Below are positions 33,547 to 43,562 of a DNA stretch of 64,000 nucleotides, piece by piece; position 1 is the stretch's first letter; every line of letters starts with the position of its first letter. Origin of the DNA: Oscarella lobularis (taxonomy: Eukaryota > Porifera > Homoscleromorpha > Homosclerophorida > Oscarellidae). A program made the translations under genes and the position numbers. Below the pieces are notes generated by a model that ran no database searches, had not been told where the DNA came from, and saw only the letters and a program-made list of their open reading frames with translations. The DNA lies in assembly GCF_947507565.1 (NCBI RefSeq), contig NC_089190.1, positions 2,232,001 to 2,296,000 on the forward strand, in the 5' to 3' direction.

Positions 33547-36540
33547 ATGCTATTCGCAGTCTTCCAAGTAGTCGAAAGCCCTTCCTTCCTTAGTTTTCAC
33601 TGTTTTTCGCGGTCGATGGCTGTGTTTGTCACTGTCGTTGCAGCATTGATTGCCAAAGGTTGAGTTCGGTGTTTCCAATGACTTTGAGTCGTACTAAGAA
33701 ACTATAGGTCTAATCGTCGTACAAGGCGAGCCGAAAGTAATCGTTGCCAAGACTGACGGCACTCCATTGATTTTGGACTGCCCGTCGAGCAACTTTGGTG
33801 CGTGGTACCACACCAAATCGTTTCCCAACGACGACGACGACGCATCGATTCGACGCTTGCTGACCCGAAGTCGCCGTCTCGTCGTCAACGAAATCGGTCT
33901 GTACAAGTGTGTATCACCGTCATTGTGGAAATGGAGACCAGGGCAAGATGATCGTGATTGGGACTACAAAATTATTCCGGATCGTGCAGGTAAACGAGAA
34001 CTACGTAGAATAGAAAGGCAGCTGGGCATCGCAGACACCTCTTTTCTTTGCGTCTGGCAAAGTGGTACTTCCTATAATCACTCTCCGTCTGTGTCTATAG
34101 TAACAAGGAGACGACGTAACGGCCCCGCCAGTGGATGCAGAATACCGACTCGCACTAGTTACAACTATGAATCTATTACTGTTCGACCGGAGAGCGGACA
34201 AAAGATGACACTTTTATGTGGAAACTCGGAGATCGATCAATGCACATGGTATCGAGTGCACTACAACCTCAATGGCAGTTCGACATTGTACCCAGAGAAA
34301 GCAAGCAGCCGTGTGTTGACGGTTGGGTCCGATTATAATGCTACAGTTGGTCACTACGAGTGCCACTATGGAACCGAAAAAAATAAAGGCATTGATCGGT
34401 TTTACTTCGTTGGTAATTGCATACGTAAACAAGTTAATAACTCTTCTAATTCTCCAGTTTTTAGAGGAGGATAAGCAACCTTTAGTAATCCAGAGTAACT
34501 GTACGGACAACAGCAGAGGTGTTCCCTGCTGGTATTACAGCCAAAAAGGCGACGCTACGAAGTGGAGCAGCTACAAATGCGTTTACGATTTGCCACCAAG
34601 TATTCATTGCAAGACGAACAAAATAACGGAACCTTGCGTCACTCAAAAAGAGACGCGTTTTGGTTTCTCCTATCCGTTCGTAAAAGTGCCTATACGTACG
34701 TGGAACGATCAACCAACTACGTCCTTTGTATGCGGACTGTCTAAGGGCAATGGTAGGGTACTGGACGAAAACTGCTGGAGTGTCATGCTGACCGTTAAGT
34801 ACAGTCAAGGTAAGTCTGAGAAGATGTACGTGTCATAGACTAACACCCTATCCATCTTTAGGGATCAATCCGACGACTTCTGCTCCTACTAGTGCTAGTG
34901 TCTCTACCGACTCCAAGGCCCCTTCACCCTCTACTCAGAGTTCTACTATATTTACTCCTACACTACCTGCTACCAGTTTGTCTAATTTGGCCGGTTTGAT
35001 TGGGGGATCAATTGCGGCTGGTTCTGCTGTCGTTGTTACTATTATTGTCGTTTCACTGTGCATACGACGTCGATATCTGTTCGTCTTTGAACGCAGACAG
35101 TCACGACAGCCGATAACCAGAGACGCAGACAATTTTATCGAGGAAATATCATACCGAAAGACAATGATTGATGTCGATGTCACACCAGAGCGACGCAGTC
35201 GGCAACTGGTTAGCATCGAAGGCGTTAAAATTGACGAATCGTGTAAAATTGAAAAAGAAAACGTCGCCCTTTTTGAAGTTCTCGGTTAGCCCGCTTCAAT
35301 AATAAAAAAACCAGTTCATGCATGTGTAATGCAGGGCAAGGCTGCTTTGGACTCGTTTGGGAAGGAGAAGCCGTCGACAAAAACGGCGAAACAAGGCGGG
35401 TTGCGGTCAAAGTTCCCAAGGGTACGCATAACTAAATATTTTTGGGAAAATTCATTATCCAGCGTTTAGCCAACGACCGTAAAAGCATGCAAGACCTTGC
35501 TACAGAAGTGAGCGTTTGGACGCGTATAGGAAAGCATAGAAACGTCGTCAGTTTCATAGGAATATGCAATTTCCAAAGTAAGAAGAGTACGTCTTTAGAT
35601 TAGCTCACATATCTTTCTCTCTAATAGCCAACGAAGGTAGAATGCTGTGGGTAATAATGGAACATGCTGAGCATGGCTGTCTGAGCGACTATTTGCGTGC
35701 CAAGCGTTTTGGACGCGATCCGACACGTCAAAATTCAGACACGGATGTGGTGAACTACGTGCCGCCCGACGAGCAGTCCGTACTGTCGTCTGGCGACATG
35801 TTTCGCTACGCGCTCGACGTCGCACGCGGAATGGAACACCTCGCACTAAAAGGGGTATCGAAAATTCGCAAATGAGTGGGATTTTGGTACTAGGTTTTCT
35901 TCTAGTGTGTACACCGCGATTTGGCAGCACGCAACGTGCTTGTTTTTCACGGTGAAGTGTTAAAAGTCGCCGATTTCGGTATGGCAAAGGATATCCACTA
36001 TTTTAACTACTACAGAAAGAAAACGCCAGTGGGTTTAGAATATAAATCTATTCCTCTGAAATGAGAAATGTTTACAGGGTCTTGTTCCATACAAATGGAC
36101 GGCACCAGAATCGTTATTGCATCGCGTATTTACTGAAGAAAGTGACGTGTAAGGGTAAAGATTCAGTGCCTCTCTCTATGTAAATACATGTGATCTAGGT
36201 GGTCCTACGGTATTTTGCTTTGGGAAATTGCTACCTTAGGTAAACCCTATATCTAGTTTGTCTATTTATTATTATTTTGAATTTAGGAAGTGCTCCTTAC
36301 CCTGGTATCCCCGTTGAATGTTTGTACGAGCTTCTTGTGAAGGATAGCTACCGAATGCAAAGACCCCGGACGTGTCCTCACCAACTGTAGGCAAACTACT
36401 TCAAACGTTGCAAAATTCAATTTATTTTTGCTAGCTATGACCTGATGCTAAGCTGCTGGTCTCTCGATCCGGACGAACGACCTAGATTCTACGAACTGGT
36501 AGAGCTTGTTGAGAATGGACTGAAGGAGGTAGGAAATTAG
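33547..36540 (+). CDS. Receptor tyrosine kinase with Ig-like ectodomain
   Basis: The first exon (33547-33658) gives a leader with a hydrophobic segment ([14 protein letters not shown]). The ectodomain (33709-34810) has three Cys-paired segments that look like divergent Ig domains (e.g. '[16 protein letters not shown]', 'GHYECHYG'), then a Ser/Thr-rich stalk. The TM helix is near 34985-35065 ('[20 protein letters not shown]'), followed by a basic juxtamembrane part. The kinase is split over about eight exons: '[11 protein letters not shown]', 'RRVAVKVPK', insert region, '[13 protein letters not shown]', 'VADFGMAKD', activation-loop 'NYYRKKTP', '[11 protein letters not shown]', '[14 protein letters not shown]'. 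The catalytic residues are intact, and the tandem Tyr loop resembles FGFR/VEGFR/RET. The tail after the kinase is very short. I cannot assign it to a vertebrate family. Confidence 0.85.
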
Positions 36541-36581
36541 GATAAGAAGGGTAACTATAACGCCACACCCCCGCTGCTGAA

Positions 36582-36659
36582 GAATTCATGAATTCACGTG
36601 ACTATCTGGAGATGGCGAATTCATGAATTCATGAATTCACGTGACTATCTGGAGATGGC
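36582..36659. repeat. 43-bp tandem duplication over the sulfotransferase start
   Basis: Bases 36582-36616 recur at 36625-36659 (GAATTCATGAATTCACGTGA onward), separated by GAATTCAT. Each copy carries a GAGATGGC context. The ATG in the first copy (36612) opens a frame that stops after four codons, so it forms an upstream ORF. Confidence 0.9.
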
Positions 36660-37947
36660 TTCTGTACTGTTTGCTGTTCTGACGTTTCTCGTTCGTTTTT
36701 TTCGCTATTCTCTCAATACGCTTGACCCATGGCTTCGCTACATCAATATTCGACTTGTTTCCACTCCGTCGACAGTCGAAGAACTTCTTGAAAAGGTTCG
36801 TTCTCGATTTGGATCGCTTCCGGCGCTCGCATCGAATAGGGACTGGCGCGAACGCGTCCAGAATGCCTTGGACGCGCTAAAAGGCAAGGAGACGACTCCA
36901 TTCGGCCGTTTGTTGGCCCGCGAAAAGCTAATCACTCAAATTCGCACACTCGAGTGCTTCGAAACGATACCGCGACGATTTTCCAACGTTCTTACAGTTC
37001 CTATCGATCGTCCGATCTTCATATTGGGCCTACCACGCACGGGAACGACGATTCTTTTTCATCTCCTAGTGCGCTACCCCCACGTGGCACATTTGAACAC
37101 TATTCGTAGCCAACTGGCCGATTTGCGCCCGCAAGACGTCGCCCAAGCTACGTCGATCGACGATCTGTGCCGCCGTTTCTGTACGACATCAAAACAAGTG
37201 AAGTACACGTTTGATATCCTGCTTGCTTCCGGGTGTGGACTCCCACACAATATTCACCCAGCAAGTACTACCTTTCCTGAAGAATGCGTCCTCGTTTTGT
37301 CAAATTATTTATTTTACACCAATTATCCTTATATTTGTGGGGAGGATTTTACTGACGTCGTTAAGGACTATAGAGATCTGGCTCGTCAGGCATACAGGTT
37401 CTTTAGAAGAGACTTGCAGGTCATTAAGTCGATTGGCCAATTATCTGGGTCCCGTTTCGTTCTCAAAGCTCCATATCATTCGTGTTTTATTGAGGAAATA
37501 CTTGACGTTTTTCCTGACGCCTCTTTTGTGCGTTTGCATCGTGATCCTGTCTCAGTTGTGTCGTCTTCGTCGTCTTTCTTTCGCGCAATCCGTGCTCCTT
37601 TCTCTACCGGTGATGATTGGAAAAAAATCGGCAAGGGATGTCAGAAGATGACTCGATGCATTGCTCGAGAATTGGCCAAGGAAACGCGGCGAGAAGCCGA
37701 GCACACTCTCGACTTTAAATTTGAGGAGATCGCCAAGGATCCTATAGGTGTGTGTCGTGAAATTGCCAATAAAGTCGGTCTTGAGCACACTAAGGCCGTG
37801 GAGGATGATTTGACGGCGTTTCTGGCGGAGGACGCGAGAAAACGAGAGCAAGCAGGTAAACACAAGCACACATTGGCCGAATTCGGATTGGATGCGGAAG
37901 AAATTCGTAACGATTGCACGGACTACTGTAAAAAATTTGGTGTCTAA
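36655..37947 (+). CDS. Membrane-anchored sulfotransferase-family protein, single exon
   Basis: This is a 430-residue protein. The start MASVLFAVLTFLVRFF is a hydrophobic anchor/signal. The PAPS-binding 5'-phosphosulfate loop is 'PIFILGLPRTGTTILFHLLV' and the 3'-phosphate site 'FVRLHRDPVSVVSSSSSF' follows. The large subfamily is that of bacterial and invertebrate Sulfotransfer_3-type proteins, whose substrates are mostly unknown. An in-frame ATG at 36631 is an alternative start. No intron is seen. The stop is 35 bp from the convergent CARD-MATH gene. Confidence 0.82.
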   Translation: MASVLFAVLTFLVRFFRYSLNTLDPWLRYINIRLVSTPSTVEELLEKVRSRFGSLPALASNRDWRERVQNALDALKGKETTPFGRLLAREKLITQIRTLECFETIPRRFSNVLTVPIDRPIFILGLPRTGTTILFHLLVRYPHVAHLNTIRSQLADLRPQDVAQATSIDDLCRRFCTTSKQVKYTFDILLASGCGLPHNIHPASTTFPEECVLVLSNYLFYTNYPYICGEDFTDVVKDYRDLARQAYRFFRRDLQVIKSIGQLSGSRFVLKAPYHSCFIEEILDVFPDASFVRLHRDPVSVVSSSSSFFRAIRAPFSTGDDWKKIGKGCQKMTRCIARELAKETRREAEHTLDFKFEEIAKDPIGVCREIANKVGLEHTKAVEDDLTAFLAEDARKREQAGKHKHTLAEFGLDAEEIRNDCTDYCKKFGV

Positions 37948-37982
37948 AAAAGAGGCTGTCCTCGAAATAAATCTGGCATCAG

Positions 37983-39127
37983 TTAATTAAGAACTATAAA
38001 AGCGAATTCCAGAGTGTCATCGACAGTGTATACTCTATTTACAAGTGATAGCTGCACGTTCATACTTGGGCAATTCTTCCACGCGCAACTACCCAGCACT
38101 TTTCTTCCCTGAAGGGCCGTCCTCGGTCGCAGCGTTTTATCGTTAGGATCAAAAACTGCTGTCACGTTAGGGTAGTGTTTGAACTTGCTTCGATTAAGAA
38201 GGCTGATCTGCACGGGCTTGAGGCAGCTGCACTCGTCACTTGGGGGCTCCATTGAGAAATAGATTTGCATTTGTTTGCCGACAGTGTCGCTGTCTTTTCC
38301 AATGGGATATAGTCGAGCGGTGAGAACGTAGCCCATTTCTCCTCCCGTGAATTTATACACTTGACTGCTGTTCGTCGATCGACGCTTCGCTGCCCAGTTC
38401 GTTACCTTCCATATTTTTTGTATGACCTGTTCTTTTACTGAAGATGCGCGACTGATGAAGGGGCGACTTGGTGAGCTGGGCGGTGGCTTGTTGGGAGGAG
38501 AAGTTATGATGACGTCAGGAAATTCTTCAAAAGTTGACCTAAGAGATTCCGTACTACTTCCCAACGCCTTAGAACTGACTCCAGAACGGCTTCTTTCAAT
38601 CTACAGTTAATTAAAGAAATCACGACCAAATATGTATCTAATTTATGTACACATACCCCGCTATCGGAACTCAGCCACATTTCACGCAGACGCGTCACAG
38701 CATTCGAAATCTACGTCACAAACACGTGACGCCAAGAACCGACGAGGATTGGCTGCTTTACCTTCCGCTTAGATCTTTTCGCCGTTTTCGACGTTCTGAC
38801 GAGAAGTCGACGAACGGAGGCTTCCGCGTGCCCTCCCCCGTCGAGCAATGCCCCGTAAAAGGCGGCGAATGCCGTTCCAGTTCGTTCGCGACGAAGTTTC
38901 TTCAGAACGAGGCTTGTTCGCGCGAGCGAGTCGACGTTCGGCGTGAAAAGCTCGATTTCCGTGACATCGTCGACGCTCAGAGCGTCGGCGCCGACTAGCG
39001 ACGTCAGAACGTCGCTGTTTATTGACACGGCGACGCCGTCGACGCCGAAATCGTCTTCGTTAGGCCACGAAAAGTCCGATAGCCAATCGTATGTCAGACT
39101 CGAGGGCGTGGTCACGCGTTCGCTCAT
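37983..39127 (-). CDS. CARD-like domain plus MATH (TRAF-C) domain protein, three exons
   Basis: Exons 38762-39127, 38657-38710 and 37983-38600 join in phase with clean splice sites (a 51-bp first intron, donor GTAAAG) to 345 residues. Residues about 30-100 look like a six-helix death-fold of CARD type: 'INSDVLTSLVGADALSVDDV', then 'SLVLKKLRRERTGTAFAAF' and 'YGALLDGG'. A basic linker and a Pro-rich disordered stretch follow. Residues about 220-345 match the MATH/TRAF-C fold: 'GGEMGYVLTARLYPIGKD', 'MQIYFSMEPPSDE', 'PVQISLLNRS', 'DDTLEFAFIVL'. No RING or zinc fingers are present. By family knowledge CARDs mediate homotypic oligomerisation and MATH domains bind receptor tails or TRAFs, so this could be an immune or apoptosis adaptor. 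The CARD call is the weaker of the two. Confidence 0.68.
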
Positions 39128-39458
39128 TTGTCTTTCTCGATTCGAAGTGCAAGGTTAGTTTCTTGGGTAGGATTGTAAAGTAATGAATGAGCGGATTGCG
39201 TGCAGTGGGTTTTAGTCCACGCTTCCACACTTCCCCGCTTCCTAAGGCTAGATGCGGGAGCCGGTAATTGGCTCACGTGATCGCAACCAATGACGTACAT
39301 GAGCACTAACCACGAATCGTAATCTTTTATTAGGTAATCTGATAACGTCATATTGTGCCCTATAAAATTAACTAAAGCAAAGCGTGCATACACGATTTAG
39401 AATAAAACCCGGCCACTCTCTCTAACAGCAGCTACTCTTACAATCCCCAGTCAAAAAC
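39128..39458. other. Intergenic region between CARD-MATH promoter and ORP 3' end
   Basis: No coding potential is seen. A TATAAAAT lies at 39360-39367 and an AATAAAA at 39401; neither can be tied to a transcript. Confidence 0.4.
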
Positions 39459-41388
39459 TCAATAAATATCAGGCACATTTTCAAAATTGCTTGCCATTTT
39501 CGCTTTCCAATATCCGCCCGAATACACGTGTGCAACAATGCCCGTATCAGCATCCCTCAAAGGAACAAACCACCTAAAAAATAAATAAAAAAGTATTTTA
39601 TATAAGGGGACTCCCTCTCTTTTTATTTTATACCGGGGCTTCCACGTCGCTTTTGCTGCGTCTCGTGTTCGTCGAGCGGCTCGTTGCTTTTCCTCGAGTC
39701 GATGTTTTTCTTTTACCGCGTCGTCCACATGACCGAGTTCCAATAGTCGAACGTCGGGACGCATCCGGGTGTCCGTGGAACACACGCCAATGTCAATGTC
39801 ATTGAGCCCCATGGCGAATTTCGTAAACCCGTACATTCTATATATAGAGAGAAAAATGAGATAATTAAAATATTTGTTATATATTACTTTGGTGATTCGA
39901 CGGGTCGTTCTTTGATTCGCCAAAGCGAATGCACGTGAGCACCGGATTCATAATTATTTTTCGGAAGAACGCTTTTCACTTTATCTAATATAGATAAAGC
40001 GATTAAATAAAATCTATAAATCTCTACAAGGGCCGCACATGAATCGAGACCCTTGTCCCATGCGCCTCTAAGAAGTCGTTCGACGTTCCCTGGAGAACTT
40101 CTCACTTCCCCTACATAGCAAAACGTTGACTAGCGCGCGTTAGAGATTATTTATGGGACTCTTGCCCTTTAAATCTTTGAAACTCTTTCCCGCTTTGCTA
40201 TAGGATTGAAATCGTACGGAGGCCGTTTCCTTTGTCTGGTGACACGTCACAACGACTTCGCCTTCCTAAAGTGCTATGTCTCTCTATGCCACATTTTTTT
40301 TCTAATTAAAATTCTCACGTTATCAACCCAAAGTCTTCCCAGAATAATGTTATGTATTGTAGTGGTGGGTTTTTTCCACGAATAGTGCAAATTATCTGAT
40401 TTCATTCTGAGATGGACTATCCCAGTGGGAATCACTTTGATATACTTCATAAAATAAAAAGACCCCAAACTTCCTCTCTTGTATAATTCATTAGTTCCCT
40501 ATTATTCTTACCTGTCCTCGAAATCGAATGTCGAGCTTGTATTCTTGCCACAGACTCCAGTTTTCGGCTTCGCAATGCATCGCTGTGACGGGGGGATGAT
40601 GACACACTTGTTCACATACGACTGCATATTGACAATCCTCTTGAATCAATTCAAACGTTTCGCCAAGAAGAGGATTAAAGGGCTTCCAAAAACTAAACAA
40701 AAGATCAACAATCTAATAATTAATTATTGTTATTTAATCTCACCGTCCTTCCGCTGAGGCGAAACACGAGCAAGCAAACGCGGCGATATGAGCAATGCGA
40801 TCGAGTCTCGAATCACATTCTATATGAAAAATGAAGAGTTAGAGGTAAAATTATAATTGATTTTATTTTTTATTTTTATTGATTTTATTTTTTACCGTGG
40901 GCCTTATGAAGAATTTCGGCGTATTCGAGATCCTCGCAAATTCTCTGTATAGAGAGAGAGAGAGGGGAGAAATGTCATCCGTGCGTTTCCTGGCAACGTT
41001 ACGTGCCTGCGTGAAGCTGAGCGGCTCGTTGAAGTGAACGGGCATTGTGATTCGCGTCAAATCGCGTCCAATGAGCGATTTGGCGAAGCTGAAAAGAAAG
41101 CCAATGACTCATTGGTTCGTAAAAGTAGCGTCCTCTCGCCGGAAGCGCTTAGAAACTCACCTCCAAAGGCTGAACGAGTGCCGACCTTTGAGTACGGGTA
41201 AGGAAAGTCGTCGTTTTCGGTGTCTTTCCCCTAAAAACGCCCCATTTGAATGTTTTTCTCGTGAAAATCGCACTTTGAAGCGATCGCTTGCCTTCGACGT
41301 CGACTAGGGAGCGATATTCCGCTTCGATTTCGTCCTCGCGCGACAAGGATTGGCTCGTATCGACGCTATTCTCTTGATTCGACGACAT
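39459..41388 (-). CDS. Oxysterol-binding protein-related protein (ORP1/ORP2-like short form)
   Basis: This is a multi-exon gene encoding essentially only the OSBP-related lipid-binding domain. It starts MSSNQENSVDTSQ, then 'SLIGRDLTRITMPVHFNEPL'. The lid and core follow: 'FWKPFNPLLGETFEL', the family signature 'EQVCHHPPVTA', and 'IHNIILGRLWVDN'. The C-terminus has the charged helix 'KEKHRLEEKQRAARRTRDAA' and ends PDIY. ORPs exchange sterols or PI4P between membranes at contact sites. The HH of EQVxHHPP (PI4P phosphate contacts) is intact; the usual Ser in EQVSHHPP is Cys. No PH domain or ankyrin repeats are seen, as in short ORP forms. It is divergent to the espin-like gene, with 222 bp between starts. 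Confidence 0.86.
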
Positions 41389-41610
41389 TGATGTGGTCTA
41401 CGAGACGCGGGGTGCGTTTGACGCGTTGATTTTTGTGATCTCGCGCGCGCGTTCATCTCTCGTGTTACCTCGCCGCTGTTGACGCTCCCGTCCGAGTTTC
41501 GAAAGGCGCTGGAAGCGTTCATATGCTTTGATTCGCCGCAACGACGAAGAGTCGTGCGTAGCGCATGCTTGTTTGTACACGTGACAGGGTTTTCAATAGA
41601 ATCAATAGGT

Positions 41611-43555
41611 ATGGACGTCATGGCTTTCGAAGCGGCGAAAAGAGGCGAAACAGAAACGCTCAAGCAACTCCAATCGACCGGAATCGACTTATTATCACTA
41701 AAAGACGAAACCGGCGCGACTATAATACACATAGGAGCTCGCACGGGAAGCGTGGATCTCATCGAGTCGATTCTCGTCGCAGCGAACGCGAAAAAACTCG
41801 AACCAATGCCCAACGGCGCTAGTCCAATTCACGACGCAGCGGCTTGCGGTCAAATAGGAGTCGTTCGATGGCTAATCGAGCAGAAATACGCGTCGCCCGT
41901 CGAAGAGGACGCATCCGGTCTCCAACCCGTCCATTATGCGGCGCGATACGATCGCTTGGATGTCGTTCGCTATTTGATCGATTCGTGCGCGGCGCCGATC
42001 GACGCGAAGACGCGCGGCGCGCGAACGGCGGCCGATTACGCCGCCTACGGCGGAGCGACGAATTGCCTGCAATATTTCAAGGAGAAAGACGAGAGGCAAT
42101 TCAATTACTTAATTAAATTAATTAATTAATTAGTGTTTGTAGTCTTTGTGTGGGCGGGGTCGTTGTAGGTCCAGCCTACTTTGCTACTCAGCAAGGCCAG
42201 TTGTCATGTGTTCGATATCTCGTTGAATCATGTGGTCTTGGGAGTGATACAGTTATTGGCGACGATGGTATGAAATTTGTACATGTTGCAGCTCAGAGTG
42301 GTCATCTAGAGTGTCTAAGTTGGCTGGTAATCAAAATCAATACATAAAAAATAAGGATTAAGTCCTAAAAATTTTTTAGATTGATTTTGATGAGAAATCT
42401 ATTGGAGCAAGAGATTCCAATGGTGCAACTCCACTGCATTACGCTTCAGCTCAAGGCAGAACACAAGGACTCTTCCTTTCACATTATTTTCAATTATATT
42501 TTCAGGTCATGTTGTTATTGTAAAGTGGCTACTAAACCACGGTGCCAACGTCACAAAGGACAATTTAGGTGGGACTCCGCTACATGATGCCACTCAGAAT
42601 GGCCACGTGGAGGTGAGATTAGCTACACAAATCCGAGACCTACTAAGACCCATATGCTAGTGTCTAAATATTCTCGTCAGCGCTGGAGCAAATCCCGCAG
42701 CAAAAGACAGAGACGGAATGACGTCTCTTCAAATTGCTAAGCAACGGGAGCAGCAGGCATGTGTCGCCTATTTGCAGTCCGTCACGGCGGAAGATGAGGA
42801 TAGCGAATCATCATCATCCGACTCAGATTCATCAGAGGAAGAGAATCGGACGACTTCTTTGAAGACAGGCCCATCTGCGTATCAACCTATGTGTGAGTCT
42901 GCTACAAGATTTCTCTAGTACACTCCTCTTTATTTTTATTTATAGCGATGAGACAGCATGATTCTTCTCTGATGGACGATATCAAGAGAGGAAAAGGCCT
43001 GAGAAAAGCTCCGGTTGAGAAACGAATGCTCAAGCAGGCAAACCAACCGTTCTTTAGATCAGCTATTGTTTTGAGAATTTTTTTCTAGGCTGTGGGAAGG
43101 GTTATTCAAGAGGAGACTTCTGATGGAGCTGCTGACGGCGTCGACGTTCCTCAATACGATAACGACGGGCAACCGCTTCCTGACTGGAAGGTGAAACTGT
43201 ATCAGAAGAAAGCGGAAGAGAAAACGAAGAAAACGATGGAAGGAGGAGCCAAAGTAGCAGGGCTGGCAATCTGAACGAGAGCTGTTTTAATAAAAGGTTA
43301 TTTCTCTCTAGGATGATGCGGAGAATAGTCGGTGGAAGGGCATACCGGAATGGAAAAGAAAAGTGCTGGAGGAAAAGGAAAAGAAAAGGCAATTTTTAAT
43401 ATAAAATAATAATTTTTTTTGATGGACTGTGTTATTGGGCTAGACTGGAGAAGATGGCCCCTGAATTGGCGAGAAAAGCGGCGGAGGAGGAGAGAAAGGC
43501 GAAAATCGCAGCCATGCCAGAATGGAAAAGAAAATTGCTCGAGAAAAAACAGTGA
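41611..43555 (+). CDS. Espin-like ankyrin-repeat actin-bundling protein
   Basis: It begins MDVMAFEAAKRGETETLKQL and encodes a run of ankyrin repeats across several exons ('ASPIHDAAACGQIGVVRWLI', 'GLQPVHYAARYDRLDVVRYL', 'GGTPLHDATQNGHVE'). An acidic Ser-rich linker follows, then a WH2-like motif (LMDDIKRGKGLRKAP) and repeated 'PDWKVKL'/'PEWKRKVLEEK'/'PEWKRKLLEKK' segments. These resemble the C-terminal actin-bundling module of espins, which crosslink F-actin in microvilli and stereocilia. The splice between 42090 and 42168 is unclear because I find no GT donor in frame before the TAG at 42130. The stop at 43553-43555 is only 7 bp from the convergent HisC stop. Confidence 0.8.
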
Positions 43556-43562
43556 TTTTTAT

